Made by a program: the position numbers and the translations under genes. The notes under the pieces were generated by a model that worked only from the letters and a program-made list of their open reading frames with translations, was not told the origin of the DNA and searched no databases. From Chamaea fasciata (lineage: Eukaryota > Chordata > Aves > Passeriformes > Sylviidae), in NCBI GenBank assembly GCA_029207755.1, contig JARCOQ010000002.1, positions 112,083,745-112,147,744 on the forward strand: a stretch of DNA of 64,000 bases, in the 5' to 3' direction. Of the stretch, positions 52,535 through 63,499 are shown piece after piece. Positions within the stretch are counted from its first letter, which is position 1. Every line of letters starts with the position of its first letter.

Positions 52535-52876
52535 TTGGGGATTTTAGAGTGTGGTGCACTGTGCACAAGGTGCCCGGTCAGCAGGGAGGCTGCCAAGGAG
52601 GCAGAGCTATCATCACCCAGGAGGGAGCCAAACTCTAGGGCCTGCACTACCCTCAGATTTGTCCTGGTTGTTGGAGTGACAGTCTGTCAGGTTGGAGACA
52701 TGAGCTCCTTAGAGTCCCTGGCACAGCTAAAAAAAGGCTTGAGAGTGGTGAGCTTGGAATCCTGCAAACGATTTGGCACCATCACAAAGGTGAGAGCCAG
52801 AATTCAATCGGTGTCTGACTTCTTTGGTCAGTCCCCAGGCCTGACAGGAAAGCCTTTTGCCATGAGCTGTTCCTAA
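52535..52876 (+). other. Open frame with splice-like signals, right-arm copy
   Basis: This is the right-arm counterpart of 46,186-46,527, with the same 113-codon translation and the same cag and gtgaga flanks around an exon-like core. The protein is not recognised. Confidence 0.3.
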
Positions 52877-54048
52877 TTCATGCCCATTTGGCCACTGATG
52901 GACTGGCACATGTCACTAACATGTCACACCTGGTGACATCTGCTCCTCTGGTCCCTGGAATCCCAGCAGTCCTTCAGGCATGCAGTTCCTCTCTGTGGGA
53001 GTCAGCAAGTTGCAGCTCTCTTCTCCATGCTGGCTTTATTTGAAGTGCATTTCAGTGCAGCACCGATAGCTGCTGGAGTGTCTCTGCGAGAACCAGTTCA
53101 TGTGGAGAAGTGCCACAGCCTCGGGAAATGCAAAGGCCACCGTGGACTTCACTGCTAGGATACAACATGTGGGAAAAGTCCAGCGAGAAGTGTGGAGGAG
53201 GCAGAGGGGGAAAGGAAAATTGGAACTGTAAAAGGCAAGATATGTTAGATGGAATTGTCAATGAAACTGTACCCCATCTTTCCCAATTTTCAACTTGCTG
53301 TTCATTCCAGCTGCTCTTGTCAGAGTTGAAGGAGTTTTCTGGCAGATAGTTGAGGATAAATGTTCCTAAAGAGTGAAGCTGAAAGCAAAACCAAAGTGCT
53401 CACTGTGAATCTTTCATTCTATTATTTGCTGGAACTAATCTGGAACTGCAAGAGTATTTTGTGTCCAGAGGATCATTTTGCCATGTGAAAACACATAGTG
53501 GTTTGGATGGCTTATGGAGAATGTTTCCTGTGTTCTTATGCCCTGCCCGAGTTATTTCTGTAGTTTTTTTAATCATATAGAGAAATAAAATTGGAAAGAA
53601 AAAGCAAAAAGCATCTCAAGAGGTGTCGCTGCTCTTGCCAATTGTTATTATAGGGAAATAAAAGTGGAAAGAGCAGAGATGTGAAGAGGTTAAAGATGAG
53701 GTGGTTGGGGAAAAAAAAAAAGCTGGTTTGATTGTGAGCCGCTGTGTATGGGCAGGTGTGAGTGCGCAGTGGAGCAAAAGGGTAAAGGGGAAAGGAAAGG
53801 CAAGGGAGGGGAGGAAGAAAAGAGTGTGTTAGTGCAAGAGCAGAGTGAATTTTAAGGAAAAGGGAGATGTGATCCCCCAGTTCAGAGATGGGCTTCCAAG
53901 GCAGGAGCTGGCTGACTCCCGCTTGGCACTTCAGATCCTTGGCAGTCTTGAGGTGCTGGGCTTGTTGGCAGTGCAATGCTAAGTCTACTTCTACTCTACA
54001 CGGGAGGCATCCATCCAATGACTCCACCAACTCGGAGACTGGCAGGCG

Positions 54049-54300
54049 CCTATTCACATCTTAGTGCCGGGTGGTCGCTGTCCACGCTGCATACACAAGA
54101 CACGAGTGAGTTCTGTGGCCAGTGCGGCACGTTGACCGTCTGTCCTCCAAACCGTGTCTAACCAAGAGATGCCCGGACTGCGAGACCGACTGCGCTACGC
54201 CGCATACTGAGGCAGCCGGCGCTGTGTGAGCGGCCGCTGGCAGGGCTCGAACCCCGAGATCTCCCCTGACAATACGATGCTGCGCACGCCGAGCCAAACC
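54049..54300 (-). other. Divergent cassette, copy 3, with tRNA-like motifs
   Basis: This is the right-arm version of the cassette. On the minus strand a tRNA-like piece (54,238-54,300) has an A-box-like TTTGGCTCGGCGTGCGCAGC and a B-box-like GGGGTTCGAGCCC. Further on, TAGCGCAGTCGG (54,186-54,197) is a perfect A-box consensus but has no good B box after it. The remaining bases do not align with the other two copies. Conserved sequence resumes at ggaggcatccatccaatgac (54,003-54,022). Confidence 0.5.
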
Positions 54301-55689
54301 TCCCAGTCCGCTCCGCCTCCCGCACCGCGCCGCCTCATTCCTGCGCCGTCCCTCTCCCCCGCCCGGCTCTTCCCTCACTCACTCTGCGCTAAGCCTCTTC
54401 CCCTCCGCCCAACAACGCCCCCAAACCCTCCCTGCCCTTCACCGAGCACACCCCACGGCCCCACGCTGCAGCGCTCTCTGGGCACCTCTCGCCCCAGGAC
54501 GATGGACTCAACCGGCAGGAACTCCTGGAGAAATCTCCCGTGGGATGGACTCGTGTGGCACAACTTCGTGCAGAGCCCTGGCCCGGGGGGGACCCCAGGC
54601 TGGAGCAGGGGAAGAACTCCCCTCCCTGAGCAGGGCCAGGAACGGCGTGGCATGGACTGACCAGAAGCCCCATTCCCGTCTCCCGGCAGCGCTGGGGGAG
54701 GAGGCAGAGCGGGCAAGGAGGGAGTGCTGGGAGCAAGGGATTTTGTTGGCAATAAATGCAATTACTATCCCCAAGCTGAGTGTGTTTTCCCCATGGCTGT
54801 GTTTAGTGCCTGCTCTCTCTCTGCCCTTAACTGATGGGCATTGTATTTTGTCTCCCGTGTGAGGGGAGAGTGACAGAGTGGCTTTGGTGGGTGCCTGGCA
54901 TCCAGACAGGGTCATGGCAGCAGGTGACCCCACGGAAGGGCAGGGCCCCTGGTGGATCTGATCAGAAGCCCCTGAATCCTGTTTGACTTCAGCCACTAGA
55001 CCTGAAATGATCTTGAGGTTTGTGGGGAAAGAATCTGCAACCAGGGCAAAATCATATTGGAGACCAAATATAAGGAGAGGCATGATTTTTTCCCCCTGTA
55101 TTTCATAATCATCCTTTGAGTATCTGTCAATGGTGTAATTTGGGATATGTCTCTTGTGGCTCTTGCTAAACCTAAGTTTGGCCAAATTAAAAATTTTCAG
55201 GGTGTAAAGAAAGGAAGGAAAGGTATGATTGCACATATTTTTAATAAAGTCTTGTAATGGTTAAAAGATACTTAATCCCCCTTGAGTATGCTTTGGTTCT
55301 GACTTTAAAGTTTCCCATCCCAGAAGATGTGATTTCACAGCTGTGCTCCTTCCTGTTGTTCCCCTTCCCTATTTATTGGAACAACAGTCACAACCCTTCT
55401 GAATTTTGTTATGTCTTTCTGAACATGACATTAATACTTTCCTAACCATACTGGAAATATTCACATAATGCTGTTTGAGAAAAATGTGATCAGCAAAAAC
55501 ATAATAAAATTGTGTCCAATCTTTTGTGTTATTTTGCTTTGTTTTTTTTAAATAGACTAAATGCACTGAACCCTTTCGGACTCTTTGTGGCAGTTTCTGC
55601 TGCCATTCAATCATTTCTCGCTCCTTTTTTGTACCTTCCCAGCCTTTCTTTAGAGCAGTCGATGCCAAAACCTGATGTAGCATCTCAGT

Positions 55690-55925
55690 GTTGATCCCAC
55701 TAATGCCTTGTTCAGAGTTAAGATCACCCTGCTCCTGCCCTGCTTGTGCACTGTTAATCCAAGCATCCCATTAACCTTTTTTGGCCACGATGTAACTGTG
55801 GGAGCTCAGGCTGACCTGCTTATCCTTCCACTGCCAAATCCTTTGCTGAATCCATTCCTGCTGGGAGATACAGCCTCCTGTTCTGGAGACTTGGCCTTCA
55901 TTCCTGATTCCTAAAAGTGCATTTG
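55690..55925 (-). mobile_element. Old CR1-type LINE fragment
   Basis: The plus strand reads aagcatcccattaacctttt, ttggccacgatgtaactgtg and ggagctcaggctgacctgct, and ends cttggccttcattcctg and gcatttgggc. This follows the antisense 3' region of ancient amniote CR1 copies. It is strongly diverged. The boundaries are approximate. Confidence 0.7.
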
Positions 55926-56304
55926 GGCAGTCAGCTGCTTAAATACTTTACACTTAAGTGAGTCAAGCTTATCAAGAAGTCAAGATCGTTGCATTGCAGC
56001 TGTTCTTGCCTCTTTGTTTGCCATTCTGCAGAAGTCACACACCTTAATCAGCAGAGGAGTTATATTTACTTCCAAATCACTGATTCAAATATTTAATCTC
56101 TTCAGGCCTAACACTGCCTCCAGTGCAATCTTAATCAAAACATGCCCATTAGAAGCTTTCCCAGTGATAAATGCCTTTGAGGGATGTTAGTTTACCTGTT
56201 GCTAAACTATTTCTGTTATTTTATGATACTGTACAGTGTTGGACAGATTAGGACAGGATCCTAGGTCAAACCTCACAGGAATGTAGCTGAATCACGTGTC
56301 AAGT
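55926..56304. other. Intergenic, nothing recognised
   Basis: About 380 bases of unassigned DNA between two CR1 fragments. Confidence 0.6.
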
Positions 56305-56400
56305 TGTGCAAGCCCCATCCTTCAAAGTTTTCAAGAAGAAGGTGTCCCTGGCCATAGCAGGGGGTTGGAATTGGATGATCTTTGTGGTCCCTTTCAATCT
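56305..56400 (+). mobile_element. CR1 LINE 3' tip
   Basis: The last 95 bases of a CR1 in plus orientation: ccccatccttcaaagttttcaag, gtgtccctggccatagcagg, ttggaattggatgatctttg and gtccctttcaatct. It runs straight into the ATTCT repeat, which replaces the normal octamer tail. Confidence 0.9.
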
Positions 56401-56515
56401 ATTCTATTCTATTCTATTCTATTCTATTCTATTCTATTCTATTCTATTCTATTCTATTCTATTCTATTCCATTCCATTCCATTCCATTCCATTCCATTCC
56501 ATTCCATTCCATTCC
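56401..56515. repeat. (ATTCT)13 then (ATTCC)10 microsatellite
   Basis: Thirteen perfect ATTCT units (56,401-56,465) are followed by ten perfect ATTCC units (56,466-56,515). The array grew at the tail of the CR1 fragment, whose usual tail contains ATTCT. The two blocks are each pure, which suggests two successive expansions. Confidence 0.95.
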
Positions 56516-58754
56516 ATCTATATAAAAGAGAAATATAAAATAAATAGAATATAAATATAATTCTATTCTATTTTTCCCTGAACAGAACTGGCGTCAGTGG
56601 TGCCTCCACAGCCACTCGCTTCTGATCCAATGAGACAGAAAATACACAGCTATCCTATGTTGAGCACAACACTTTTAAAAGTTTCCAAATCAATACTTTT
56701 TAAAAATTCCAGCATTGGCAGAGCACTGACAGCTGCAGAATGCAGCTAAAATCTTTCTACTTTTATTTCCACTAAAGTGCACTCTGCATAGTGTGTGGAC
56801 AGCAAACATCTCTCTGTTTCCTTTTTCTGTTTTGAACCATTTAGATCGACTTTCCACCTCACCTGTGCATGCTCTGCGGACATCTGGAGTTTCCAGATGT
56901 AGCACCTGTGGTGAGAAGCTCCTTGCAAGCAGTCATGTACGTGCTGGTGGTGTAACAAATGTTCCGTGGCAGCAGGGTGTGTTCTAAGGGCAGGAGCACA
57001 CACTGGGCATCCCAAATTATCACAGCAGTTCCTCAGACTTGGCTCAGATAACTTTTTTAAGTAGAAGAGGGCAGGCCAGATGACTTATGACAACCCGCCC
57101 AGACTGATGGAAACATCTCCAGCATCATGTTATTCAGGATATTCTTCCAGTTTTGTAAAGCCTTTTGTTGGGAAAGGAAGGACAAGAGGAGAAGATGGTT
57201 AGGGGAGGAAGGAGCCCTCAGGGAAGTTTTCACTGTTGAGCTCCCACCATCCTATTTGAAGCAGATTGTAGGCTGGCACCTGCAGCCTCCCTGGCCAGTC
57301 TGAGCTGACAGGAAATCAAGCAGGATCCTACAGAGCCATTCGAATTTGGCAGTTTTCCAATGTAATGTTTTTGGCCTGGAAAAAAATGACAGCTAGTTTT
57401 GTACTCTTGAGTCTGTGTCAGAGGTAATTCCACAACTGAATAGCTCTGAATTTTACTCTCTTTTAAGCCCCTCAACTTGCTCATATCTTTTAAGAGCTGA
57501 GTAGTCCACTAAATAAATAAATAAATAAATCATGATATGTGGTGATCATAACCTTAATGTAAGAAAGACTAATTAAAGCCATAATGAAATAATTACAGAC
57601 TGCATTGTGCAGTGTAGAGAATGAAAAGAGATCATTTAATAAAAGAGAACGAGACAGAGACAATTGCAATACAAGCTGCAGGACAAAGCAGAAAACTGTT
57701 TCCTCATATTTAGGATATCAGTCACTTCTAACCATTGCACAAGCTGAACAAAATCAGATTCCAGTTTACAGTGACCCAAGAGCTTCCTTTGCTAGGGTTT
57801 TTTTTGTTTTGGTTTGGGTTTTTTTTGGCAGTGGCAGCCTCGAGCGTATTTTCCTGTGAGAGAACTGTAAATACCTCACATGCCTTTGCACCCTCGTGTT
57901 GCAAAAGGCATTAAGGACAACCTGAGTACAGAATTCTTACAGCAAAGCAGGAACCAGTTCCTGGCATGAGAATGAACAACGCAAAAGAAAAGGGCATTTT
58001 CAAGCATGGCATAAAACTGCAGATCCATTCTCTTTTCTTACTAGGTTTTTCAGCACTTTTTGCTAGAAGTGAGGACATTTTTCTCAGAGCAGCATGAGCA
58101 TGTTCATTGTTAGCAACAGACCAACCACAAACCTTTGTGCCTAGACAAAATAAAATTTCAGAAAAAAAAAAAAAAAGAGAGGAGGGGTTTATCTGGTTTC
58201 CATCTCAGTATCAGCTGAGCCACCTGCTGCTGCCAGCTGTTTGTCTGAGGCAGGCAGGTTGCTGGCAGTGAGAATGAGAGCAGGTGTCTCCTGTCAGGCT
58301 CTCACAGTCAGAGCACATCCCTCTTTTCTTGCTGCTCCCAGGGCTCCGTGTAGGAGCTTGGGAAGTGACCTGCCGTGAAGAGGGAAGCAGTCACGACCCT
58401 CCTTAGTTTTCTTAGCTCAACCAGCATGCACTAACTTGGCATTAAAGAATCTTTTTTCAGCTTATCCTTGCTTCAATCTTTTTTTGTCCCCTGTCTTCCC
58501 CTCTCCTCCTGGGTTTCCTAGTCTTTGCCAAAACACAAGATCGGACTGCAGCTCTACGTGCAGGGGGGATGAGGGCACGTGCAGTAGTGCATTTTCTGTA
58601 ACGTGTGTGTGTGTGTTGAGGTCACGATGCATCCCACAGGCATGGTGAGAGGGATACGGGATGCAAAGACACGAGGGATCTACGTCCTAGCCCACATAGG
58701 ACCAAAATCTTGTTACTGAGAGCCATCCCATTTACTGCAGTTGTTTAGAGCTAG
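56516..58754. other. Intergenic, no gene recognised
   Basis: About 2.2 kb of AT-rich DNA with a short AAAT run (57,513-57,532) and an A run near 58,158-58,173. The short open frames have no family resemblance. Confidence 0.6.
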
Positions 58755-59003
58755 AGGAAGTGGCCTCAAGCTGCCCAGGGGAGGTTCAGGCTGCTCACGA
58801 GGAGGAATTTCTTCGTGGAAAGGGTTGTTTAGCATTTGAAAGGTCTGCCCAGGGAGGTGGTAGAGTCACTATCCCTGGAGGTGTTCAAGGAACAGCTAGG
58901 TGTGGTGCTCAGTGCTCTGGGCTTGTTGACAAGGTGGGATTGGGCACCGGTGGGACTCAGCGACCTTAGAGGTCTTTTCCAATCTAAATTATTCTATGAT
59001 ACT
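58755..59003 (+). mobile_element. CR1 LINE 3' end, about 250 bp
   Basis: Plus-orientation CR1 3' terminus: agtggcctcaagctgcccag, gaggaatttcttc, gtctgcccagggaggtggt, tccctggaggtgttcaagga and gaccttagaggtcttttcca, ending attctatgat, the octamer tail. The ends are clear and the copy is moderately diverged. Confidence 0.92.
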
Positions 59004-59788
59004 CAAAGCAAAGAGGGGAGGAAAAACACCAGTCATGAAAGGACATGTGGCAAACAGACCCTTTTGGCAAAAATCCTAGAAAACAGAGAAAAAAATCTAG
59101 TGCCAGCTGCGTGCCTGCAGAGCCACAGCCTCCCAGATTGCTGCTGCTGCTACTGAACTCCCCATGCTTGCAAAAACTCCTGCTCTTTCTTTATGACCCA
59201 AAATAATGCTCTGCCCAGGCCTGTGATACCACAGATCTGCTGACCCACCTCACCAGGTGCTGGCATGACAGACAAAGATGGTACCTTCTTCCAAGTTGGG
59301 AATGGAACCTTTTTCTGAGCCCCTGCAGCTGTGTTGTAATGGAGCTGTCTATGAGTTGGTGTTGCTGTGTGCTCCCTTCAGATACAGGGGACAGAAACAG
59401 CCATTTCTGGGAGATTTCATCTCATCTGGAGCAGGCACACAACACAGGACACATGAATCATGTCCTGGAGGTGCTAATTTTTCTCTGTTGACAGCAGAGG
59501 CCAGCCCGAGGCGAGGCAGATGCCTCATCCCTGTCACAGCATCACACAGCAAACACAGCTGCATCCCCGGGAGGAGACAAAGCTGTGCTTGCTCCAAGGT
59601 CTCCTTCCTCCTGGGCAGCCCCCAGGCCAGGGATGAGCTGCTCTTCCCAAGTCCATTTCTTCTGGAAAGGCAGAAAGCAGAGACGAGAGAGATCGTTCTG
59701 CTCACCCCTTTGGCACTTTAGGGCTGTTCACTGGCCTGTGTAGGGTTATGGCACATCACGTGCCCTATAAGCTGAGCACCATAGCAGC
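59004..59788. other. Intergenic, no gene recognised
   Basis: About 0.8 kb between a CR1 and an LTR. A 147-codon open frame (59,278-59,721) has no recognisable domain and overlaps a similar-sized frame on the other strand. Confidence 0.6.
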
Positions 59789-60238
59789 TGATGCCTTAGG
59801 AAGGCTGGCCTGAAACAGAGACTGGACAGAGCTAGAGAATAAAGTAGGTATTTATTAAAAGGCCTTTAAGGATACACCTTGGGCAGCACAAGAGCGTGGC
59901 CAGGGCTACACCCAAGGTGGACCCAAAATGGTCACAAAATGGCTGATTGGTCACAAGGTCTCACACTTTTATAAGTTTTGGTCCATTTGCATATTGGGAT
60001 TTAATTGTCCAATTACAGCGTCAGGTTGTGAGGTCTCATTGTTCTTGTTCCTCCTTTCAGCCCACCCTTGTTTGTGCTTTTGGGCCTGAAAGTTGTCCTT
60101 GGTCTCCAGCAGGAAGAGGATTTGTTTTGTCTCCCTACTCTGTGAAGAGAGCTGACTAACACTGAATATGAGGCTCAGAACTGCACCCCGTGGCAGCACA
60201 GAATCTGAAAAACATGAAGGCTAAAACTTAAGGCATCA
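59789..60238 (-). mobile_element. Solo LTR of an avian endogenous retrovirus
   Basis: A 450-base element bounded by a 10-base terminal inverted repeat, tgatgcctta and taaggcatca, with the standard TG...CA ends. On the minus strand it has a TATA-like ttataaaag box in the middle and an AATAAA signal (tttaataaatacctac) downstream, in LTR order. The flanks cagc and cagt are a possible 4-base target duplication with one mismatch. No internal retroviral genes adjoin, so it is a solo LTR. Confidence 0.8.
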
Positions 60239-61020
60239 CAGTGACCGACCTGATGGCCTCCTGTTGCCATCTCTTGCCAATCCATGCTCTTATTTCCTTG
60301 TTCCAGGCATGAATTCATTGAGGACCAGGCATGGGTTTAGGCACCATCCAGCAGAAGGGAAGAAAAAGTGATTTATTTACACACTAATTAGGGTTTAATA
60401 ACTAATGGCACAATATTCAGGCTCTTGTATGTGAAACTCAAGAGGAGGCTCACTGATAGCTGCTCTCTGCAGCTATCCCTGTCCTTAGACAAGGGGAATG
60501 ATTAGACATGGGAAATGACCTTACTGACAGTGAAGTGACAGTTGGGATATCTCATTTTTTAATTAGCCAAAAGCTAATATTTAATTACATTTTTTGATTC
60601 ATGGGGTGGTGTTTTTTTTCACAGATAATTTGGCCATGCTCATGAAATTATATCTTTTTTTGATATTAATTTACCTAAACTGCTGAATACAATGTGAAAA
60701 TCTCAACAAGGCACAACAGAAAAAATAAAGTTCCTGTAGGCTGCTTAAGCTTTCTGATTATGAGAAGAGAAATCAAATAAAGATTTCAGATTTATTTCAT
60801 AGACAATTAACCTTTTAATGAGTTGAATAATTTATTGTGGCAATGAGACAAATAAAAGTTTAGGAGCTGCTGTCAGTATTTGGCCACAGTGACAACGAGG
60901 TGCCTTTGGTAGTGTCCAAGAACAACATCAGTGCCTCAGGGAGAGGCAGGTCACTGCTCCTGCCTCCCTGACTGCTTGAGATGTGATGTCCTCACTTCAC
61001 CTTGCACCAACCCAGAATGT

Positions 61021-61165
61021 AAAAAACCAAACCAAACCAAAAACAAACAAACAAACAAACAAAAACCCAAAACCCCAAAAAACCAAAAAAAAAAAACCAA
61101 ACGAAAAAACAAACCAAAAAAACCCCAACAAAACAAAACCAACAATAACAACAACAAAAAAGGAG
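61021..61165. repeat. AAAC-type low-complexity tract
   Basis: Irregular caaa and caaac units, with a run of AAC units, cover about 145 bases. Long asparagine/lysine/threonine-rich frames over it are artefacts. Confidence 0.9.
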
Positions 61166-63429
61166 GAAGAGTTTGTGGAGCAAAAAAAACCCTTTTTCTT
61201 CGAGTATTTTCTGAGGGTTCAGGGCTGTGCTTTAAGCTGGCATTGAGGTGTTCAGAGAGACAGGTAGGATCACGCTGAGATTCCAACAGACACCTTTATC
61301 CCTTCCATTTTTTGGCTGTAATTCCCCCAGGAGATTAAGTGCAACGAAAGAGCTCCTCATGCCTGGGACAACAGAGCCCCAGAGCTCCTGCCAGGGTGAC
61401 CAGCAGCATTTCCAGCTCCTCCTGTTGTGTCCAGCCTCTCCTTGCTCTGTGTCACCTCTCCAGAGCAATAAAACTTACTAATTTCCCCACTCTCAGGCCA
61501 TGGGGAAGAAGGCACGGCCTGAAGAGAGAACTGAAGTGCACTCAAGCATTGCAAAGGCCATTGGAATGGAGTGAGTTTCCAGGCTGAGCCAAAAATCGGC
61601 GAGTTACTGAAGATTTTGGTGCAAGCAGGTCTTGGAGCAGCCGGTGCTGGAACAGGGAGCGCTATCTGGTGGCTCCTGCTGCACAGTGCAAGCACTTTCT
61701 GATCCCACACCTTCCTGGATGCGGAGTTTTCCGTGTCTAATCAAAGTGTTGACAAGATTTATGGAGGCTCGGATGTGTGCTATATTCGTTCAGCTTCATA
61801 TTTAAAAAAAAAAAAAGTTTCTTTATTTAGCTGGAACTTGAGAAGAAGGAATAACTGGCAGTGAAATAGCTTTGAAGTCAGCCCACTCACACATAACCCC
61901 TTCTCTAATTAATCCATTAAAATATATTTTGGTCGACTGTGCACATCTGCTGTGGGATCCCACAGCTGGACTGACTCATAGCAGCTACTCAGCCAAACTG
62001 GAAGAGCACAGAAGTGCAGAAAACGAAGCTGAACTTGTCTTCTGTGGGTCGAGTGTTGGTGTAGGAAATGCCTCAAACACCTGATAGGACCAAGCCATCC
62101 TAAAATCATTTTGAGTCCTTTCTAATCCTGCCTAACCCGTGTTGTGTTGCTGCCAGCACGGGATCATGGTGAGATTAGAACAGGGCATGTACAACACCAG
62201 CAACAACAGCTTATAGATCCCTGAATTAAAACATCAATTATTGTTACAGTTTCTGGTCCAATTTCACAAATATTCAGCTGTGCTAAAGATCAGGTGTCCC
62301 CCACAGCAAGAGGAATGGAGACAGATTTGACCTACAGCTCAAAAGACCTTCAGTTTCTCAGGACAAACTTTTAAGTGGGGCCATGGGACAGCAAAGTGGA
62401 CGTGAGCTGGACAAATCCCAGTTTTCCACTGCAAGCTTTCTGACCAGAAGTAGAGCACAGCCCTAACTTTTTTGGCTGTTCAGAAACTGAGTCCTTGAAA
62501 GAACCAATTAACACTGGAAACAATTGGCAGATGGGTTTATACACCCAAAAATGTTTAAATCTAACTCCTTTTTGGCAGCAGGCCAGTGGATCTGCTCAGA
62601 AAGGGAAAACTGGGTTTCCAGCAGGCAGACACACCAGCTTGATCCATTTAATGGTAGCTAAACAGGGATGTCATTGATTTAGGTCCCCGGAATTCAATGT
62701 CCTTGCACAGCCCAGCTCCCATAAAAGCGACTAAAATGACACAGGTCTGTTTGGATTACCAACAGTAATATTTCTGTCCCTGTTTTTTTTCCCCACTGGT
62801 ACAGTTGGAAGCTGATGTCAGCAGGTTTTTTATTCCAAAGTCAGTCATGAGGCCCAACCCCAGTCAGTGGTAAAGCTCTGCAATATCCTGTGCAGGGAAT
62901 GAGGAGGGGGGCTGGCTGATGTCCCAGCAGGTCATGCCTGTGTCCTGGCACCAGCTGCCAGACCCAAATCCCCCAGTTCCTTTTTCCAGCCCATGCTGAG
63001 GGCACACATGCACTCCTTTGGCTGTAAGTCAGTATGTGCTTGGGATATCCTGAGGTCCTACAGCATTTTCTTGCTGTTTGAGAGGAGGAAAGCAAGCAGC
63101 TAAGTTTGGGGAAGGCACATTGCTGTGCTGTTTGTGACTTTGACCCCTCTTGCTGCTGATTTGTGTAACTTGAGTGTCTTTAGACCCTTTAGCATCTCAC
63201 TCCAGTCTTTCTTCCAGCACATGGCAGATCCAGCTCCCTGCAGAGGGAACTTCTGGCCTTGTGGCTTCCCTGTGTTAATCGTCAATTCCTTCTGTTCCTC
63301 TGGCACCTGGCTGGGGGACAGCAGGGCAGACATGGCATTCCCAGTGTCCTGCTGCTTTCTCCTCCCTTTCAAGGTGTTGTTCCATCATGAAACTACCATG
63401 ACAAAGGCACTAATGGAAATTCCTACCAC

Positions 63430-63499
63430 AGCCTAAATAATCTCAGTTAGATAGAAGACTGCAACTCCCCAGCCTAAATAATCTCAGTTAGATAGAAGA
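63430..63499. repeat. Tandem duplication, 29-bp copies at 41-bp period
   Basis: Positions 63,430-63,458 and 63,471-63,499 are identical (agcctaaataatctcagtta and onward), separated by 12 bases. It is a recent local duplication. Confidence 0.95.

Larger units (their letters stand above)
51479..55493 (-). repeat. Right arm of large inverted repeat
   Basis: This 4.0 kb arm is the reverse complement of 43,644-47,581. It adjoins the CR1 at its inner edge. The outer end stops at gtgatcag, about 110 bases short of the end of the matching unit on the left side. An AATAAA signal lies at 54,751-54,756 (plus strand) after the GC-rich block, and another lies near 55,240. High arm identity could mean recent duplication or ongoing gene conversion. 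Confidence 0.93.

Noticed and set aside
41727..55493. Provirus with paired LTRs made of the repeated units
   Set aside because: An AATAAA lies near the end of the GC-rich block and a weak match to a primer-binding site follows, but the copies are inverted to each other rather than direct, and no gag, pol or env frame lies between them; the only reverse transcriptase is that of the CR1 LINE.
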